Positions 1 through 8,147 of a DNA stretch of 39,110 bases are shown here, in pieces. This stretch comes from Firmicutes bacterium CAG:194 (lineage in GTDB: Bacteria; Bacillota; Clostridia; Lachnospirales; Lachnospiraceae). The notes under the pieces are model-generated. The model made no database searches, was not told the origin of the DNA, and saw only the letters and a list, made by a program, of their open reading frames with translations. Position numbers and translations under genes: made by a program. The stretch is taken from positions 1 through 39,110 of the forward strand of contig HF995250.1 in NCBI GenBank assembly GCA_000432915.1, written 5' to 3'. How positions within the stretch are numbered: position 1 is the stretch's first letter; each line of letters starts with the position of its first letter.

Positions 1-7
1 AACATAG

Positions 8-475
8 GGAGTCCATATAAAGGCTCTAAAGACAGAGGATGGAAGTACGCAGACCGTCGTAGACAGCAAGGATAAAACACAAAATCAAAATAAGGGATCC
101 GGTGTATCTGAGAGAACAGAAGCAGATGAGACAGAAGGAAAGACTGGTACAGATGTATCAGAAAAAAGGTTAAACAGTGGTAATCTGTCGGTGGATGCAA
201 AACTGACAGGCAGCTGGGAATCCGAAGGCAGAACCTTTTATCAGTATCAACTGACAATAACGAATAATGGGGAGGCAGATGTATCATCATGGGAGATCTC
301 CCTGCAGTTTTCGGATACGATAACACTGTCTGATGGCTGGAATGGAGAATATCAGGCTGATGGAAGCACACTTACGATCCATTCTCTGGATTACAATAGT
401 GAGATTGAAAAAGGGGCGTCCACGGCTGACGTAGGATTTATAGTCAGTGCAGCCGGGACGCTGGAGATTGAATAA
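8..475 (+). pseudogene. C-terminal part of a CBM2-like (cellulose-binding type) protein, 5' end missing or broken
   Basis: The frame is open from position 8 to the stop at 473-475, but an in-frame TAG lies at 5-7 and no ATG with a ribosome binding site follows it. A GTG at 191 is the first conventional start and lacks a Shine-Dalgarno. The first 55 or so residues are a hydrophilic Lys/Asp/Glu/Ser/Thr-rich linker. The last 90 form a beta-rich module with the pattern of family 2 carbohydrate-binding modules (a Trp-Glu opening, YQYQLTITNNGEADVSSWEI, a later Asp-Gly-Trp-Asn). Frame 1 is open from the window edge to a TAA at 73-75, so a one-base shift in the first 70 bases would join it to this frame. 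It is either a decayed surface protein or a frameshifted one. The module call is by eye. Confidence 0.5.
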
Positions 476-480
476 AAATA

Positions 481-552
481 CAGCTTTCAATTATGGAAAG
501 CTGTCAGGCAGAGCAGGTCAGAAGACGGAAGACCTGCTCTGCTGTTTTTTTT
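481..552. terminator. Paired convergent terminator hairpins between CBM2-like gene and glycerate kinase
   Basis: Two adjacent stem-loops are visible. The first has arms 481-488 and 496-503; read on the minus strand it is followed by a T-rich run, so it suits the glycerate kinase transcript. The second has perfect 12-base arms 508-519 and 531-542 followed by eight or more T on the plus strand, so it suits the upstream plus-strand gene. The second hairpin lies inside the last codons of the glycerate kinase gene. Confidence 0.85.
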
Positions 553-1643
553 AGATTTTGTCCGGCCACAGCCGGATCCATTGCTTCTTCTAAGCTGACA
601 GGCTTTTGCAGAATAGGAAAATACGCATCAATGCCATATGTGTTGCAAAGCATGGCATCATCAGCGGCACAGCCACAAAAGGCAATCACTTTTTTATTGT
701 ATTTTTTTGCAAGGGAGGCGATACCGACAGGTGCCTTTCCCATAACTGTCTGACTATCCAGGCGGCCTTCACCGGTGATGATAAGGTCAGCATCCTGTAT
801 GGCAGCCTCCATATGAGTTTCTTCTAAGACAATAGAAATACCGGATTGCAGTCTGCCGCCCAGATAGGCAGAAAATGCAAAACCAAGACCGCCTGCTGCG
901 CCCGCACCGGGCATGTTTTTATCAGCTTTTTTGTTATGGATTTTCTGTGTCAGATCGGCAAAAGCAGATAACCATGCATCCATCTGAGAGATCATAGCAG
1001 GATCTGCACCCTTTTGCGGACCGTAGATGTAGCTGCAGCCATTTCCGCCACAGAGGGGATTTGTGACATCACATGCGATCCGGAAATCACAGTCTGCAAG
1101 AAGGGGATTTGCAAGAGAGGCATCTATGCTGACTATGTTTCTGACACCATCTGCGCCGTAAGAGACAGTGTTTCCGGACTGGTCCAGAAAACGGAAGCCA
1201 AGTGCCTGCAGCATTCCGACACCGCAGTCATTTGTGGCACTTCCGCCTATTCCGATAATGAAATGCCGGCATCCCTTCTGCAGGGCGTCTGCGATCATTT
1301 CACCAACGCCGAAGGTTGTTGTATGGAGAGGGTTTCTCTTTTTATATGGAACTAATGTAATGCCTGCGGCAGAAGCCATTTCTATAATGGCGGTTTTTTT
1401 ATGCAGAATGCCATAAGAGGCACTTACCGGATCGCCAAGAGGGCCTGTGACCGTGACGGCTTCTGTTTTTCCCTGCATTCCCATAGTCAGGGCAGTGGCA
1501 GTTCCTTCTCCGCCGTCAGCTAAAGGACGGATATTCACATCGATATTTTCTGAGGCAAGAAGAATGCCTTCTTTTATTGCAGCAGCAGCCTCCATGGAAG
1601 AAAGACTTCCCTTGAAGGAATCTATGGCGATGAGAACTTTCAT
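504..1643 (-). CDS. glxK: Glycerate kinase (GarK/GlxK type)
   Basis: This 379-residue protein phosphorylates D-glycerate with ATP in the cytoplasm (2- or 3-phosphoglycerate, depending on subfamily), feeding glycerate into lower glycolysis. It shows the family hallmarks: the N-terminal strand with IDSFKGSLSS at residues 7-16, LADGGEGTATAL at 41-52, the glycine-rich GIGGSATNDCGVGMLQALG at 131-149, and a C-terminal ITGEGRLDSQT. Length matches the family. The start is fixed by an AGGAGG complement at 1651-1656. It stands alone on the minus strand, divergent from the GntR gene, and a partner glyoxylate or tartronate pathway is not seen here. Its last dozen codons overlap a plus-strand terminator hairpin. 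Assignment to the type I family is firm; the physiological source of glycerate is not shown. Confidence 0.93.
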   Translation of the reverse strand: MKVLIAIDSFKGSLSSMEAAAAIKEGILLASENIDVNIRPLADGGEGTATALTMGMQGKTEAVTVTGPLGDPVSASYGILHKKTAIIEMASAAGITLVPYKKRNPLHTTTFGVGEMIADALQKGCRHFIIGIGGSATNDCGVGMLQALGFRFLDQSGNTVSYGADGVRNIVSIDASLANPLLADCDFRIACDVTNPLCGGNGCSYIYGPQKGADPAMISQMDAWLSAFADLTQKIHNKKADKNMPGAGAAGGLGFAFSAYLGGRLQSGISIVLEETHMEAAIQDADLIITGEGRLDSQTVMGKAPVGIASLAKKYNKKVIAFCGCAADDAMLCNTYGIDAYFPILQKPVSLEEAMDPAVAGQNLKKTAEQVFRLLTCSA

Positions 1644-1678
1644 ATGTCGCTCCTCCTGTTTTCTTGTGATAGAAGTAT

Positions 1679-1707
1679 TTTATAATGCGGTACAAAAGTC
1701 TGTGTAA
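1679..1707 (-). promoter_or_regulatory. Putative sigma-A promoter of glycerate kinase
   Basis: On the minus strand a TTACAC box (complement of 1702-1707) and a TATAAA box (complement of 1679-1684) are separated by 17 bases, about 35 bases upstream of the start codon. The spacing is ideal and the -35 box is fair. Confidence 0.5.
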
Positions 1708-1830
1708 GGCCTGTACCACCCACGGACTCTATAAGCACTTACGGGGCAGGTAGCTATAGTATAGCAGAGATCAAAGAAAAAAGCAGGTAGTAAGGAAAAG
1801 ATGTTTTAAGGGAATAGTTTGAACTGCTAC

Positions 1831-1858
1831 TTGACAAAATAACAGGATATGCTAAACT
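1831..1858 (+). promoter_or_regulatory. Putative sigma-A promoter of the GntR-ABC operon
   Basis: A perfect TTGACA at 1831-1836 is followed after 16 bases by TAAACT at 1853-1858. The dyad at 1855-1881 starts inside the -10 box, as expected for repression. Confidence 0.6.
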
Positions 1859-1881
1859 GTATTGCATGAAGAAGTACAGTT
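1855..1881. promoter_or_regulatory. Candidate GntR/YtrA operator
   Basis: An inverted repeat with perfect 7-base arms, AACTGTA at 1855-1861 and TACAGTT at 1875-1881, separated by 13 bases. It overlaps the -10 box and lies just ahead of the repressor gene, so autoregulation is the natural reading. This is inferred from position and symmetry. Confidence 0.5.
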
Positions 1882-1914
1882 GATACAGGGACAATATAAA
1901 GGAAAGGAGAATCT

Positions 1915-2286
1915 ATGATTCAACTGGATGAGAGAAGCAGTAAACCTCTCTATGAACAGATTATCGAGCAGTTTAAGCTTCTGGTGGCACGGGGAAGTCT
2001 GATGCCGGAAGATGCGATCCCCTCGGTGAGAAAGCTGGCATCCCAGCTTGGCATTACGCCGTCTACGGTAGCAAAGGCTTACCAGGAACTGGAAAGACAG
2101 GGCGTGATCGAAACAATCCGGGCAAAGGGTACCTTTATAGCCCGGAAGGTGGAGCTTCAGGCAGATGACAGGAAGCTTTCTGCGCTTCATCAGTCACTCA
2201 GAAGTATAGCACTGGAGCTGAAAATGATGGGCTATACAAAGGAGCAGGCCATGGAGCTTATGGCTGAGACATTTGAAGAGATTTAG
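1915..2286 (+). CDS. GntR family transcriptional regulator, YtrA subfamily
   Basis: A 123-residue regulator. It has the GntR winged helix at residues 9-72, including the signature PSVRKLASQLGITPSTVAKAYQELE and GVIETIRAKGTFIA. There is no large ligand-binding domain, only about 45 further residues that are probably helical and dimerising; this short form is the YtrA subfamily. YtrA-type repressors usually control an ABC transporter cotranscribed with them, which is exactly the arrangement here (ATPase at 2351, permease at 3259). The ribosome binding site GGAAAGGAG precedes the ATG. A 7-base inverted repeat over the promoter is the likely operator. Known YtrA systems respond to cell-envelope antibiotics; whether this one does is not shown by the sequence. 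Confidence 0.9.
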   Translation: MIQLDERSSKPLYEQIIEQFKLLVARGSLMPEDAIPSVRKLASQLGITPSTVAKAYQELERQGVIETIRAKGTFIARKVELQADDRKLSALHQSLRSIALELKMMGYTKEQAMELMAETFEEI

Positions 2287-2350
2287 TACCGGATCAGTTT
2301 AACAGAGAAGGTAAAAATGATGATTTTAAGTATGACAGGGGAGGATACAG

Positions 2351-3262
2351 ATGTTAGAAGCAAGAAATGTAACAAAAAAATACGGAAAGAAAACCGCTGT
2401 AGCCGATGCCACATTTCTGGGAGAGAGAGGCAGGATACACGGTCTGGTCGGAGAAAACGGAGCGGGAAAGACGACACTTTTGAAATGCATGGCAGGTATT
2501 TACAGACCGGAAGGCGGCAGTATTACATATGATGGAAAACCTGTATATGATAATGAAAAAATGCTGGAGCGTGTTGCTTTTATCTCTGATTCGCAGGAGT
2601 TCTTTTCTATATATACTGCAAAGGGACTGCTTAGGTTTTATCAGAAGTGTTATCCGGATTTTCAGATGGATCAGTTTATGAAGCTGAACCAGAAATTCGA
2701 TATAGATCTGAAAAAGGGGATCGGGGCGATGTCAAAAGGACAGAAAATGCGGTTTTCATTTATGCTGGCGATTGCGAGGAGACCGGATTATATTTTGATG
2801 GATGAGCCGACAGACGGACTGGATGCCGGAAGCCGCAAATATCTGAAAGATATCCTGATCGAAGAAACGGAAAAGAGAGAGCTTGGTGTGGTGCTGTCCT
2901 CCCATGATCTGAATGGAATGGAGATGCTCTGTGATGAAGTATCCTTTATGAAGCGGGGCAGAATACAGATACACAGTGATATGGATGATGTGATCGAAGG
3001 TGTCCAGAAATGGCAGGGAGAGCTTGCAGGAGAGGATATGGAAAAGCTGAAAAAAGAGATTCCGCTTTTCGATATACAACAGATGGGCAGAGTTGTTACG
3101 TTCCAGACAATGGGAAATGCGGCAGAAAATGAAGAGAAGCTTGTAAAGCTTGGTGTGGAGGCGTTGGCAAGACAGAAGATCACTTTTGAAGAAGTATTTC
3201 TGACATGGGATGAAAATGTAGAATTACTGCAGAAACAGAAGAAAGAGGAGGGGTTAGCATGA
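2351..3262 (+). CDS. ABC transporter ATP-binding protein (YtrB-like)
   Basis: A 303-residue nucleotide-binding subunit of an ABC-2 type transporter. Walker A is GENGAGKT at residues 34-41, the signature loop is MSKGQKM at 127-133 (a degenerate LSGGQ), Walker B is YILMDEP at 147-153, and the switch His lies in SSHDLNGME. Residues after about 215 form an extra C-terminal domain common in this group. It follows the YtrA-type regulator by 64 bases with the ribosome binding site AGGGGAGG, and its end overlaps the permease start by four bases (ATGA), so translational coupling is likely. It powers transport by the membrane protein encoded next. The substrate is unknown; similar systems handle lipid II-binding peptides, but that is inference. 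Confidence 0.93.
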   Translation: MLEARNVTKKYGKKTAVADATFLGERGRIHGLVGENGAGKTTLLKCMAGIYRPEGGSITYDGKPVYDNEKMLERVAFISDSQEFFSIYTAKGLLRFYQKCYPDFQMDQFMKLNQKFDIDLKKGIGAMSKGQKMRFSFMLAIARRPDYILMDEPTDGLDAGSRKYLKDILIEETEKRELGVVLSSHDLNGMEMLCDEVSFMKRGRIQIHSDMDDVIEGVQKWQGELAGEDMEKLKKEIPLFDIQQMGRVVTFQTMGNAAENEEKLVKLGVEALARQKITFEEVFLTWDENVELLQKQKKEEGLA

Positions 3263-4359
3263 AGAAACTATTATACAGAGACAGGTGGGAGATCGTTCTG
3301 CTGATCGTTGTATCGGCTCTGCTCATACTGCTGGGGCTGAGAACGACTGCAGCTAACAGCAGATCACTTGCAGATACCATGTCTTTTTATCAGAAGCCTT
3401 TAGCTGGCTATGATTCGCAAATAAAAAATGCAATAGATGCAGATACAAGGGCAGCGCTGATTGAGAACAAGGTGGGAACAGAAGAGATGCTGGTAGATAT
3501 GGCGCACTGGTTTCAGGAATCATATATTGCCGGACCGGGCGAAACCGCAGAAAGAGTTATTGTTCTGTTATTTGTCATGCAATTTGTCAAATGGCTGCTG
3601 TTTGAAAAACGAAATGGCGTAGAATTTGCTGCAACCTTACCCATTAGCAGAAGAAGAGCATTTATGCATGAGGCTGTGCTTGGAACTGTGCTTCTTGTGG
3701 GCAGTGCCATTGTGTATCTGGCAGGACTTCTGACTGTTTATCAGACACTTCTGAATAAATGTGGAATGATTATAACAGACAGTAATGTACTTGCAGGTGT
3801 AAAAGATTTCTCTAAAGTACCCGTTTCTTATCTGTTTGCTCCTTTTGTGTTTGCTCTTTTGCTTTACAGCATTTTGTTATGCATGAGAGCGGTATCCAAC
3901 TCTCCCGGCGCATGTATGTTTCTGTGTGGTTTGGGGTGGCTTCTGTTTCATTATGCAGACTTTGGAAAGGCAACAGCTGCTATAGAAGATTTTAAACAGA
4001 AGTATAATCTGATGCTGAATGGTGTTATGTATGCACCGGATACAAGAGAGCTGCCGGATGCTTTTCATATGCTGCCTGTGCTGCTGATCCTGTTGCTTTT
4101 CTGTCTGTTGTTTTTCAGGATCGGCGCCTGCCTGGAAAAAAGAAAGAATCTGTCCAAAGGCGGAGCTTTCCAGTCTGAGTGGCTGACAGGGGCGATAGTC
4201 ATTGTCAGTATGCTCTTGCTCTTTCGGTTTGCGCAGGATTCGGCATCTGTTTTACTGGACTATACGGGGCATGGCTTTTATATTCCGTTCTGTATACTGT
4301 CTGTAGTTCTTGCTTTTGTTTCAGGAGCTGGTCTGTTTTATATATTGCGGGAGAAGTAA
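3259..4359 (+). CDS. ABC-2 type transporter permease
   Basis: A 366-residue integral membrane protein. The first hydrophobic segment is at residues 10-27, followed by an extracytoplasmic loop of about 70 residues. Further segments lie near 93-113, 136-157, 190-210, 215-230, 275-295, 310-325 and 340-362. This layout, with a large first outer loop, is typical of ABC-2 permeases paired with YtrB-like ATPases. The start overlaps the ATPase stop (ATGA at 3259-3262) and is preceded by GAGGAGGGG. It is the last gene of the operon, ended by the shared hairpin at 4393-4427. I recognise no substrate-specific motif. The protein is membrane-embedded and almost certainly forms the channel with the preceding ATPase. 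Confidence 0.88.
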   Translation: MKKLLYRDRWEIVLLIVVSALLILLGLRTTAANSRSLADTMSFYQKPLAGYDSQIKNAIDADTRAALIENKVGTEEMLVDMAHWFQESYIAGPGETAERVIVLLFVMQFVKWLLFEKRNGVEFAATLPISRRRAFMHEAVLGTVLLVGSAIVYLAGLLTVYQTLLNKCGMIITDSNVLAGVKDFSKVPVSYLFAPFVFALLLYSILLCMRAVSNSPGACMFLCGLGWLLFHYADFGKATAAIEDFKQKYNLMLNGVMYAPDTRELPDAFHMLPVLLILLLFCLLFFRIGACLEKRKNLSKGGAFQSEWLTGAIVIVSMLLLFRFAQDSASVLLDYTGHGFYIPFCILSVVLAFVSGAGLFYILREK

Positions 4360-4392
4360 TTCGGATTTTGTGAGTGTACAAGGTGAATAAAG

Positions 4393-4427
4393 AAAAAAGA
4401 GCAGATCAAATTGAACTGCTCTTTTTT
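4393..4427. terminator. Bidirectional rho-independent terminator
   Basis: Perfect 12-base arms, an A-run plus GAGCAG at 4393-4404 and CTGCTC plus a T-run at 4416-4427, around an 11-base loop. Both strands end in a run of T, so it can serve the ABC operon (plus) and the purine permease gene (minus). Confidence 0.92.
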
Positions 4428-4430
4428 CCC

Positions 4431-5786
4431 TTACAGGAAAATATATTTCGCGACAAACAACACAGCAAGCACATACATCAGCGGTGTGATCTTTTTTGCT
4501 TTTTTTGTAAACAGATTGATGATGACATAGGAAATCACGCCGATCGCAATACCTTCTGAAATGCTGTACATCAAGGGCATGGCAAGCAGACAGAGGTAAG
4601 CGGGAACTGCTTCGGTCAGATCATCAAAGCTGATGTCTGTTACTGCGGTTACCATCAGGAAACCGACGAAGATCAGAGCCGGAGCGGTGGCAAATCCCGG
4701 AATGGCTGTGAAGATCGGGGCAAAGAAGATGGCAAGCAGGAACATCAGTCCGGTCACAACAGAGGCAAGTCCGGTTCTGGCGCCTGCACCGACACCGGCG
4801 GAGCTTTCCACATAGGTGGTTGTTGTGGAAGTACCAAAGATAGCACCGACTAACGTAGCGATCGCATCTGCAAACAAAGCCTGTTTGATGCGAGGCAGCT
4901 TTTCGTCCTTGTCAAGCATGTCTGCCTTTGTCGCAACGCCGACCAAAGTACCGATCGTGTCAAACATATCAACAAAAAGAAAAGCAAATAAAATGGCAAT
5001 GAAATTACTGATGCTGACACCTGAAAAATCAGCTTTAAATACTTGTCCGAAGGTCAGGGAAAACTTGGAGAAATCGGTAATGGCAAGGGATGGATATAAG
5101 GAATAGAAGCCTTCCTCCGGTGTTACCTGATAGATACCGATTGCCTGACAGAGCATACCAAGAACCCATGTGGCGATAATACCGATCAGGATAGATCCCT
5201 TTACATTGCGGGCATATAAAATAGCGGTCAGGAAAAGACCGATCAGGGCAAGCAGTGCACAGATACCTTCTGTTCCGAACTTGGAACGGAAGCTGACATA
5301 AGTGATCAGAGTCGAATCGCTGTTGACGACGATATGAGCACCCTGCAGACCGATGAAAGCGATGTATAGGCCGATACCTGCGCTGACGCCCTTCTTGAGC
5401 ATGCTTGGAATCGCATTGAAAATAGCTTCGCGGACATTGGTGAGTGATAAAACAATAAAAATAATACCTTCCACCGCAACAGCAGAAAGTGCAACGCGCC
5501 AGTCATAGCCCATGCCAAGGCAGACTGTGTAAGCAAAGTAAGCATTCAGCCCCATGCCCGGAGCAAGCGCAAACGGATAGTTCGCAAACAGTGCCATGCA
5601 CATGGTGCCAAAGAAGGCAGATAAGCAGGTCGCGATCAGAACGGCTGTAGCGTCCATGCCTGCTGCGGAGAGCATGCTTGGGTTGATCGCCAGAATATAT
5701 GCCATTGTCATAAAGGTTGTAATACCGGCAAGAACCTCGGTACGGACATCGGTTCCGTTTTCTTTGAGCTTAAATAACTTTTCCAT
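4431..5786 (-). CDS. AzgA-family purine (adenine/guanine/hypoxanthine) permease
   Basis: A 451-residue, 12 to 14 segment inner-membrane proton symporter for nucleobases, in the AzgA branch of the NCS2 superfamily (PbuG/PbuO relatives). Recognisable features are the N-terminal TEVLAGITTFMTMAYILAIN, the ALAPGMGLNAYFA motif near residue 75, the FLFVDMFDTIGTLVGVA segment in the middle, and the GTSTTTTYVESSAGVGAG loop, all characteristic of AzgA proteins. Length is normal. It is monocistronic, convergent with the ABC operon and sharing its terminator. I checked the upstream DNA (5787-6032) for a purine riboswitch and found no conserved core. Exact base specificity among adenine, guanine and hypoxanthine cannot be told from sequence. 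Confidence 0.93.
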   Translation of the reverse strand: MEKLFKLKENGTDVRTEVLAGITTFMTMAYILAINPSMLSAAGMDATAVLIATCLSAFFGTMCMALFANYPFALAPGMGLNAYFAYTVCLGMGYDWRVALSAVAVEGIIFIVLSLTNVREAIFNAIPSMLKKGVSAGIGLYIAFIGLQGAHIVVNSDSTLITYVSFRSKFGTEGICALLALIGLFLTAILYARNVKGSILIGIIATWVLGMLCQAIGIYQVTPEEGFYSLYPSLAITDFSKFSLTFGQVFKADFSGVSISNFIAILFAFLFVDMFDTIGTLVGVATKADMLDKDEKLPRIKQALFADAIATLVGAIFGTSTTTTYVESSAGVGAGARTGLASVVTGLMFLLAIFFAPIFTAIPGFATAPALIFVGFLMVTAVTDISFDDLTEAVPAYLCLLAMPLMYSISEGIAIGVISYVIINLFTKKAKKITPLMYVLAVLFVAKYIFL

Positions 5787-6032
5787 AAATGAGAAATCCT
5801 TTCTTCCATAAGGTTAGTACTGGCTAATAAAATCCTTATATATAGTATACTATCTGCCACATGAAATAAAAAGGGTAATTTGTATCGCAGCTACAAAAGG
5901 ACAAGGATAGATATTGGGGCAAATGGTTAAATCCGTAGATCAATATGTCGATGTATATAATGTAAGTATCAAAAGTCCAAAATACAGGGAAGTATATAAC
6001 TTGATCACAATAGCAACAGGGAGGTTGAAAAG
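5787..6032. promoter_or_regulatory. Divergent intergenic region with putative -10 boxes and a dyad
   Basis: This gap serves the minus-strand permease and the plus-strand coiled-coil gene. A TATACT-type -10 for the permease sits within an AT-rich palindromic stretch near 5840-5852. A TATAAT at 5956-5961 may be the -10 of the plus-strand gene, though neither has a good -35. An inverted repeat TTTGTA (5879-5884) and TACAAA (5892-5897) lies between them and could be an operator. No riboswitch core was found. Confidence 0.35.
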
Positions 6033-6623
6033 ATGAAGCTTAAGGATGCAATGCCTATTTATCAGAGATACAGGCAGCAGCTTGTTGATCAGACACGCAG
6101 TCTGGTAAAGCAGAGAGATGCTGCGAAAGCCAAATTTGAGGCAACTAATGACCAGACATGGTCGGATGAGGCTGCAACGCTGCAGCTTTCGATTGAAAAG
6201 ACACAGGAAGAATTCAATAAGAATCAGGAAGTGCTGGACGGTCTGAAAGAACAGTGGTGTCTGGCGGCAAATGCGGAAAATGCAAAGGCACTGGCAGATC
6301 CCGAAACAGGTATGGCAGCGACCATGGCTAAGATCATGACAACAGTAGCCAGAATGTGTGCGGGAGATAAGGTGCCATATGCGGATGAAAAGAAGCTGAT
6401 GGAGTATGATTCGGATCTGTATGGCAAGGCGAAGCAGGCACAGATGATGATGGCTGCCATGAAAGAAAAGCAGAAGGAATACGATTCTCTCTGGGATGAT
6501 GAGGAAGGCGGAGAATACGATCCGGAAGGTGTCGCTGACAATACGGAGGCACAGGGCGAACTGCCTGAGGTGCCTGAATTGTCCGAGACACCTGAACTGT
6601 CAGGGATCACTGACCAACAATAA
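6033..6623 (+). CDS. Conserved-type hypothetical coiled-coil protein
   Basis: A 196-residue soluble protein that I do not recognise by name. Residues 1-85 are strongly helical with heptad-like spacing and many Lys, Gln and Glu, suggesting a coiled coil. Residues 86-150 form a second helical region rich in Met and Ala (AATMAKIMTTVARMCAG, AKQAQMMMAAMKEK). The last 40 residues are acidic and Pro-rich with the repeated pattern LPEVPEL/TPEL, probably disordered. There is no signal peptide or membrane segment. A good ribosome binding site (GGGAGG) precedes the ATG. Its 3' end overlaps the convergent FliB-like gene by 17 bases. No function is assigned. Confidence 0.75.
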   Translation: MKLKDAMPIYQRYRQQLVDQTRSLVKQRDAAKAKFEATNDQTWSDEAATLQLSIEKTQEEFNKNQEVLDGLKEQWCLAANAENAKALADPETGMAATMAKIMTTVARMCAGDKVPYADEKKLMEYDSDLYGKAKQAQMMMAAMKEKQKEYDSLWDDEEGGEYDPEGVADNTEAQGELPEVPELSETPELSGITDQQ

Positions 6624-7803
6624 GCGCGGGGTAACCAAAATCCCATAAGAGTGTTTCAAAGCTGCTTTCCAGATAGCTGATGATATCCTCTTCTTCATAG
6701 CCTGTCATACGGGTCAGGATGACAATAGATTCTCTTACTGTTTCATAAGAAAGGACAGGCGCATCCTGTGCCTGATATTGTAAGAACAGACTGTGACGGA
6801 TCGCGGTATACTGGAGCGTCGTCCATTCAAGGCGCATGAGCATGTGTGACAGGGAAAGATCTTCGTCAATGAGAAGATCCGCATAAATGTCATTTGCCAG
6901 ATAGTTTCTCAGGAGTGGATGATAGACAGAAAAGCTGTGCATGAAGTCTTCCCAGAGGGATGCCATACGGGCATCTGCATCGGTCGGCTCATGAAATAAC
7001 AGTGTTAAATTTTCTGCCTGTTCCATCAGTGGAGAAAGGTAAGCAGTATACAACCCTTCCTGCAGGTAATTGACGGAAAGATCCTGCAGAAGTTCATTAC
7101 ATTCGTATAACAGATCGGAAATGACACAGGGCATTTCATGAATAGCCTGCAGCAGTTGCTGCAGGTTTTCTTTTTGGAAATAAGATGCAATCAAATCCGT
7201 TGTCAGTTTTTTACCGGATTTTTCTTCCCGCAGCAGCTCCTGCAGAAAATAGAAGGCAGTCAGAAGTGCTTCTTCCGGTGTCAGACTGGCATCAGAAAAA
7301 AGCCGGATCAGATGATCCCGCAGCAAAAATGCTGCCTGTATCTGACCGGCAGATGGAGGCAGAATCTGTTCGGAAAGCATGGTATAAGAAGGAAATCCCA
7401 TAGCATCAGCCTGCTGCCACAGATCGATCACTGCAGGGCAGCATGGCATAAGAGAAGCCTCTTTATGGGTAGAGAACGTATGCAGTTCCCTTGGAAATAA
7501 GGTACAGGTTTTGGACAACACGCTGTCTCCGTAGGTTTGTACAAGACAACATAATTTATTATCGGTTAGAAAAGGACAACGATGATCCGGCAGAAGCCGG
7601 ATCACATCTTCCCCTTCTTTTTTTGTGATATAGGAAGAAAGCTTTCTGCGATCTGCATCCATAGAGTCAGGCGCAGAGAGTGTTTTCCAGTTATGCTTTG
7701 TTGTATCATCTACATAGATCTTCCACTCCTGACAGCAGGTGATCGGACAGGAATCGGCGATGCAGGTAAATTGTGTATAATAGTCGGGGTAAATTGTCAG
7801 CAT
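6607..7803 (-). CDS. FliB-type lysine N-methylase family protein (Cys-rich)
   Basis: A 398-residue protein of the family annotated as flagellin lysine-N-methylase (FliB). The N-terminal region carries a cysteine set fitting a YkgJ-type metal or iron-sulfur site: C14, C19, C23, C24, then C76, C85, C86, C100, and C121-C122. The context words CPITCCQEW, RCPFLTDNKLCCL and KTCTLFPRE are typical. The remaining 270 residues are helical without further motifs. In Salmonella FliB methylates flagellin lysines, but no flagellar or chemotaxis gene occurs in this window, so the substrate here is open. The start at 7803 is the only Met before the conserved region. The 3' end overlaps the convergent coiled-coil gene by 17 bases. 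Confidence 0.8.
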   Translation of the reverse strand: MLTIYPDYYTQFTCIADSCPITCCQEWKIYVDDTTKHNWKTLSAPDSMDADRRKLSSYITKKEGEDVIRLLPDHRCPFLTDNKLCCLVQTYGDSVLSKTCTLFPRELHTFSTHKEASLMPCCPAVIDLWQQADAMGFPSYTMLSEQILPPSAGQIQAAFLLRDHLIRLFSDASLTPEEALLTAFYFLQELLREEKSGKKLTTDLIASYFQKENLQQLLQAIHEMPCVISDLLYECNELLQDLSVNYLQEGLYTAYLSPLMEQAENLTLLFHEPTDADARMASLWEDFMHSFSVYHPLLRNYLANDIYADLLIDEDLSLSHMLMRLEWTTLQYTAIRHSLFLQYQAQDAPVLSYETVRESIVILTRMTGYEEEDIISYLESSFETLLWDFGYPALIVGQ

Positions 7804-8147
7804 AGGGTAACTTCCTTATTATAATTTTGTTCTGCTATCTGAAATGTGCCAGAGCACATTCTTTGTGCTTTTCATATTGTAACATGGCAGGAGAAAAATT
7901 GTGCTAAAACATCAAAAATTGCAGAAAATAGTAGAAAATTAGACAGATTTCCTCTTTTTTCTTCCGGATTTGTGCGTTATAATATGCCTTGGCTGTATAC
8001 GGAGAGTTGTATACAGACCACATTATAGAACCTGATTTATTCCAGTCAGCAGCCGGACAGCCATGCGGACATTGTCCGGTGAATGACATCGAAAAGCGGG
8101 AAATTGTCTGCCGGTGTTGGAAGAAAATCAGTTTTGAGGAAAAAGTC
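7804..8147 (+). promoter_or_regulatory. Promoter and leader of azlCD, with a stem-loop
   Basis: A TATAAT at 7978-7983 is the likely -10 box, with only a T-rich -35 region. The resulting leader is about 155 bases long. It holds a stem with perfect 7-base arms, CCGGACA at 8053-8059 and TGTCCGG at 8073-8079. I see no T-box core, no leucine-rich leader peptide and no terminator before the gene. The frame is open through the leader, but a coding role is unlikely because the AzlC family begins at 8148. Confidence 0.45.

Noticed and set aside
5787..6032. Purine riboswitch upstream of the AzgA-type permease
   Set aside because: The conserved junction and loop sequences of the purine aptamer were not found on the minus strand.
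7989..8147. In-frame N-terminal extension of AzlC with a Cys-rich stretch
   Set aside because: The ATG lies right after the -10 box, lacks a ribosome binding site, and AzlC proteins begin at the 8148 Met.
7804..8147. T-box leader for azlCD
   Set aside because: No GGGTGGnACCGCG-like T-box sequence and no antiterminator/terminator pair.
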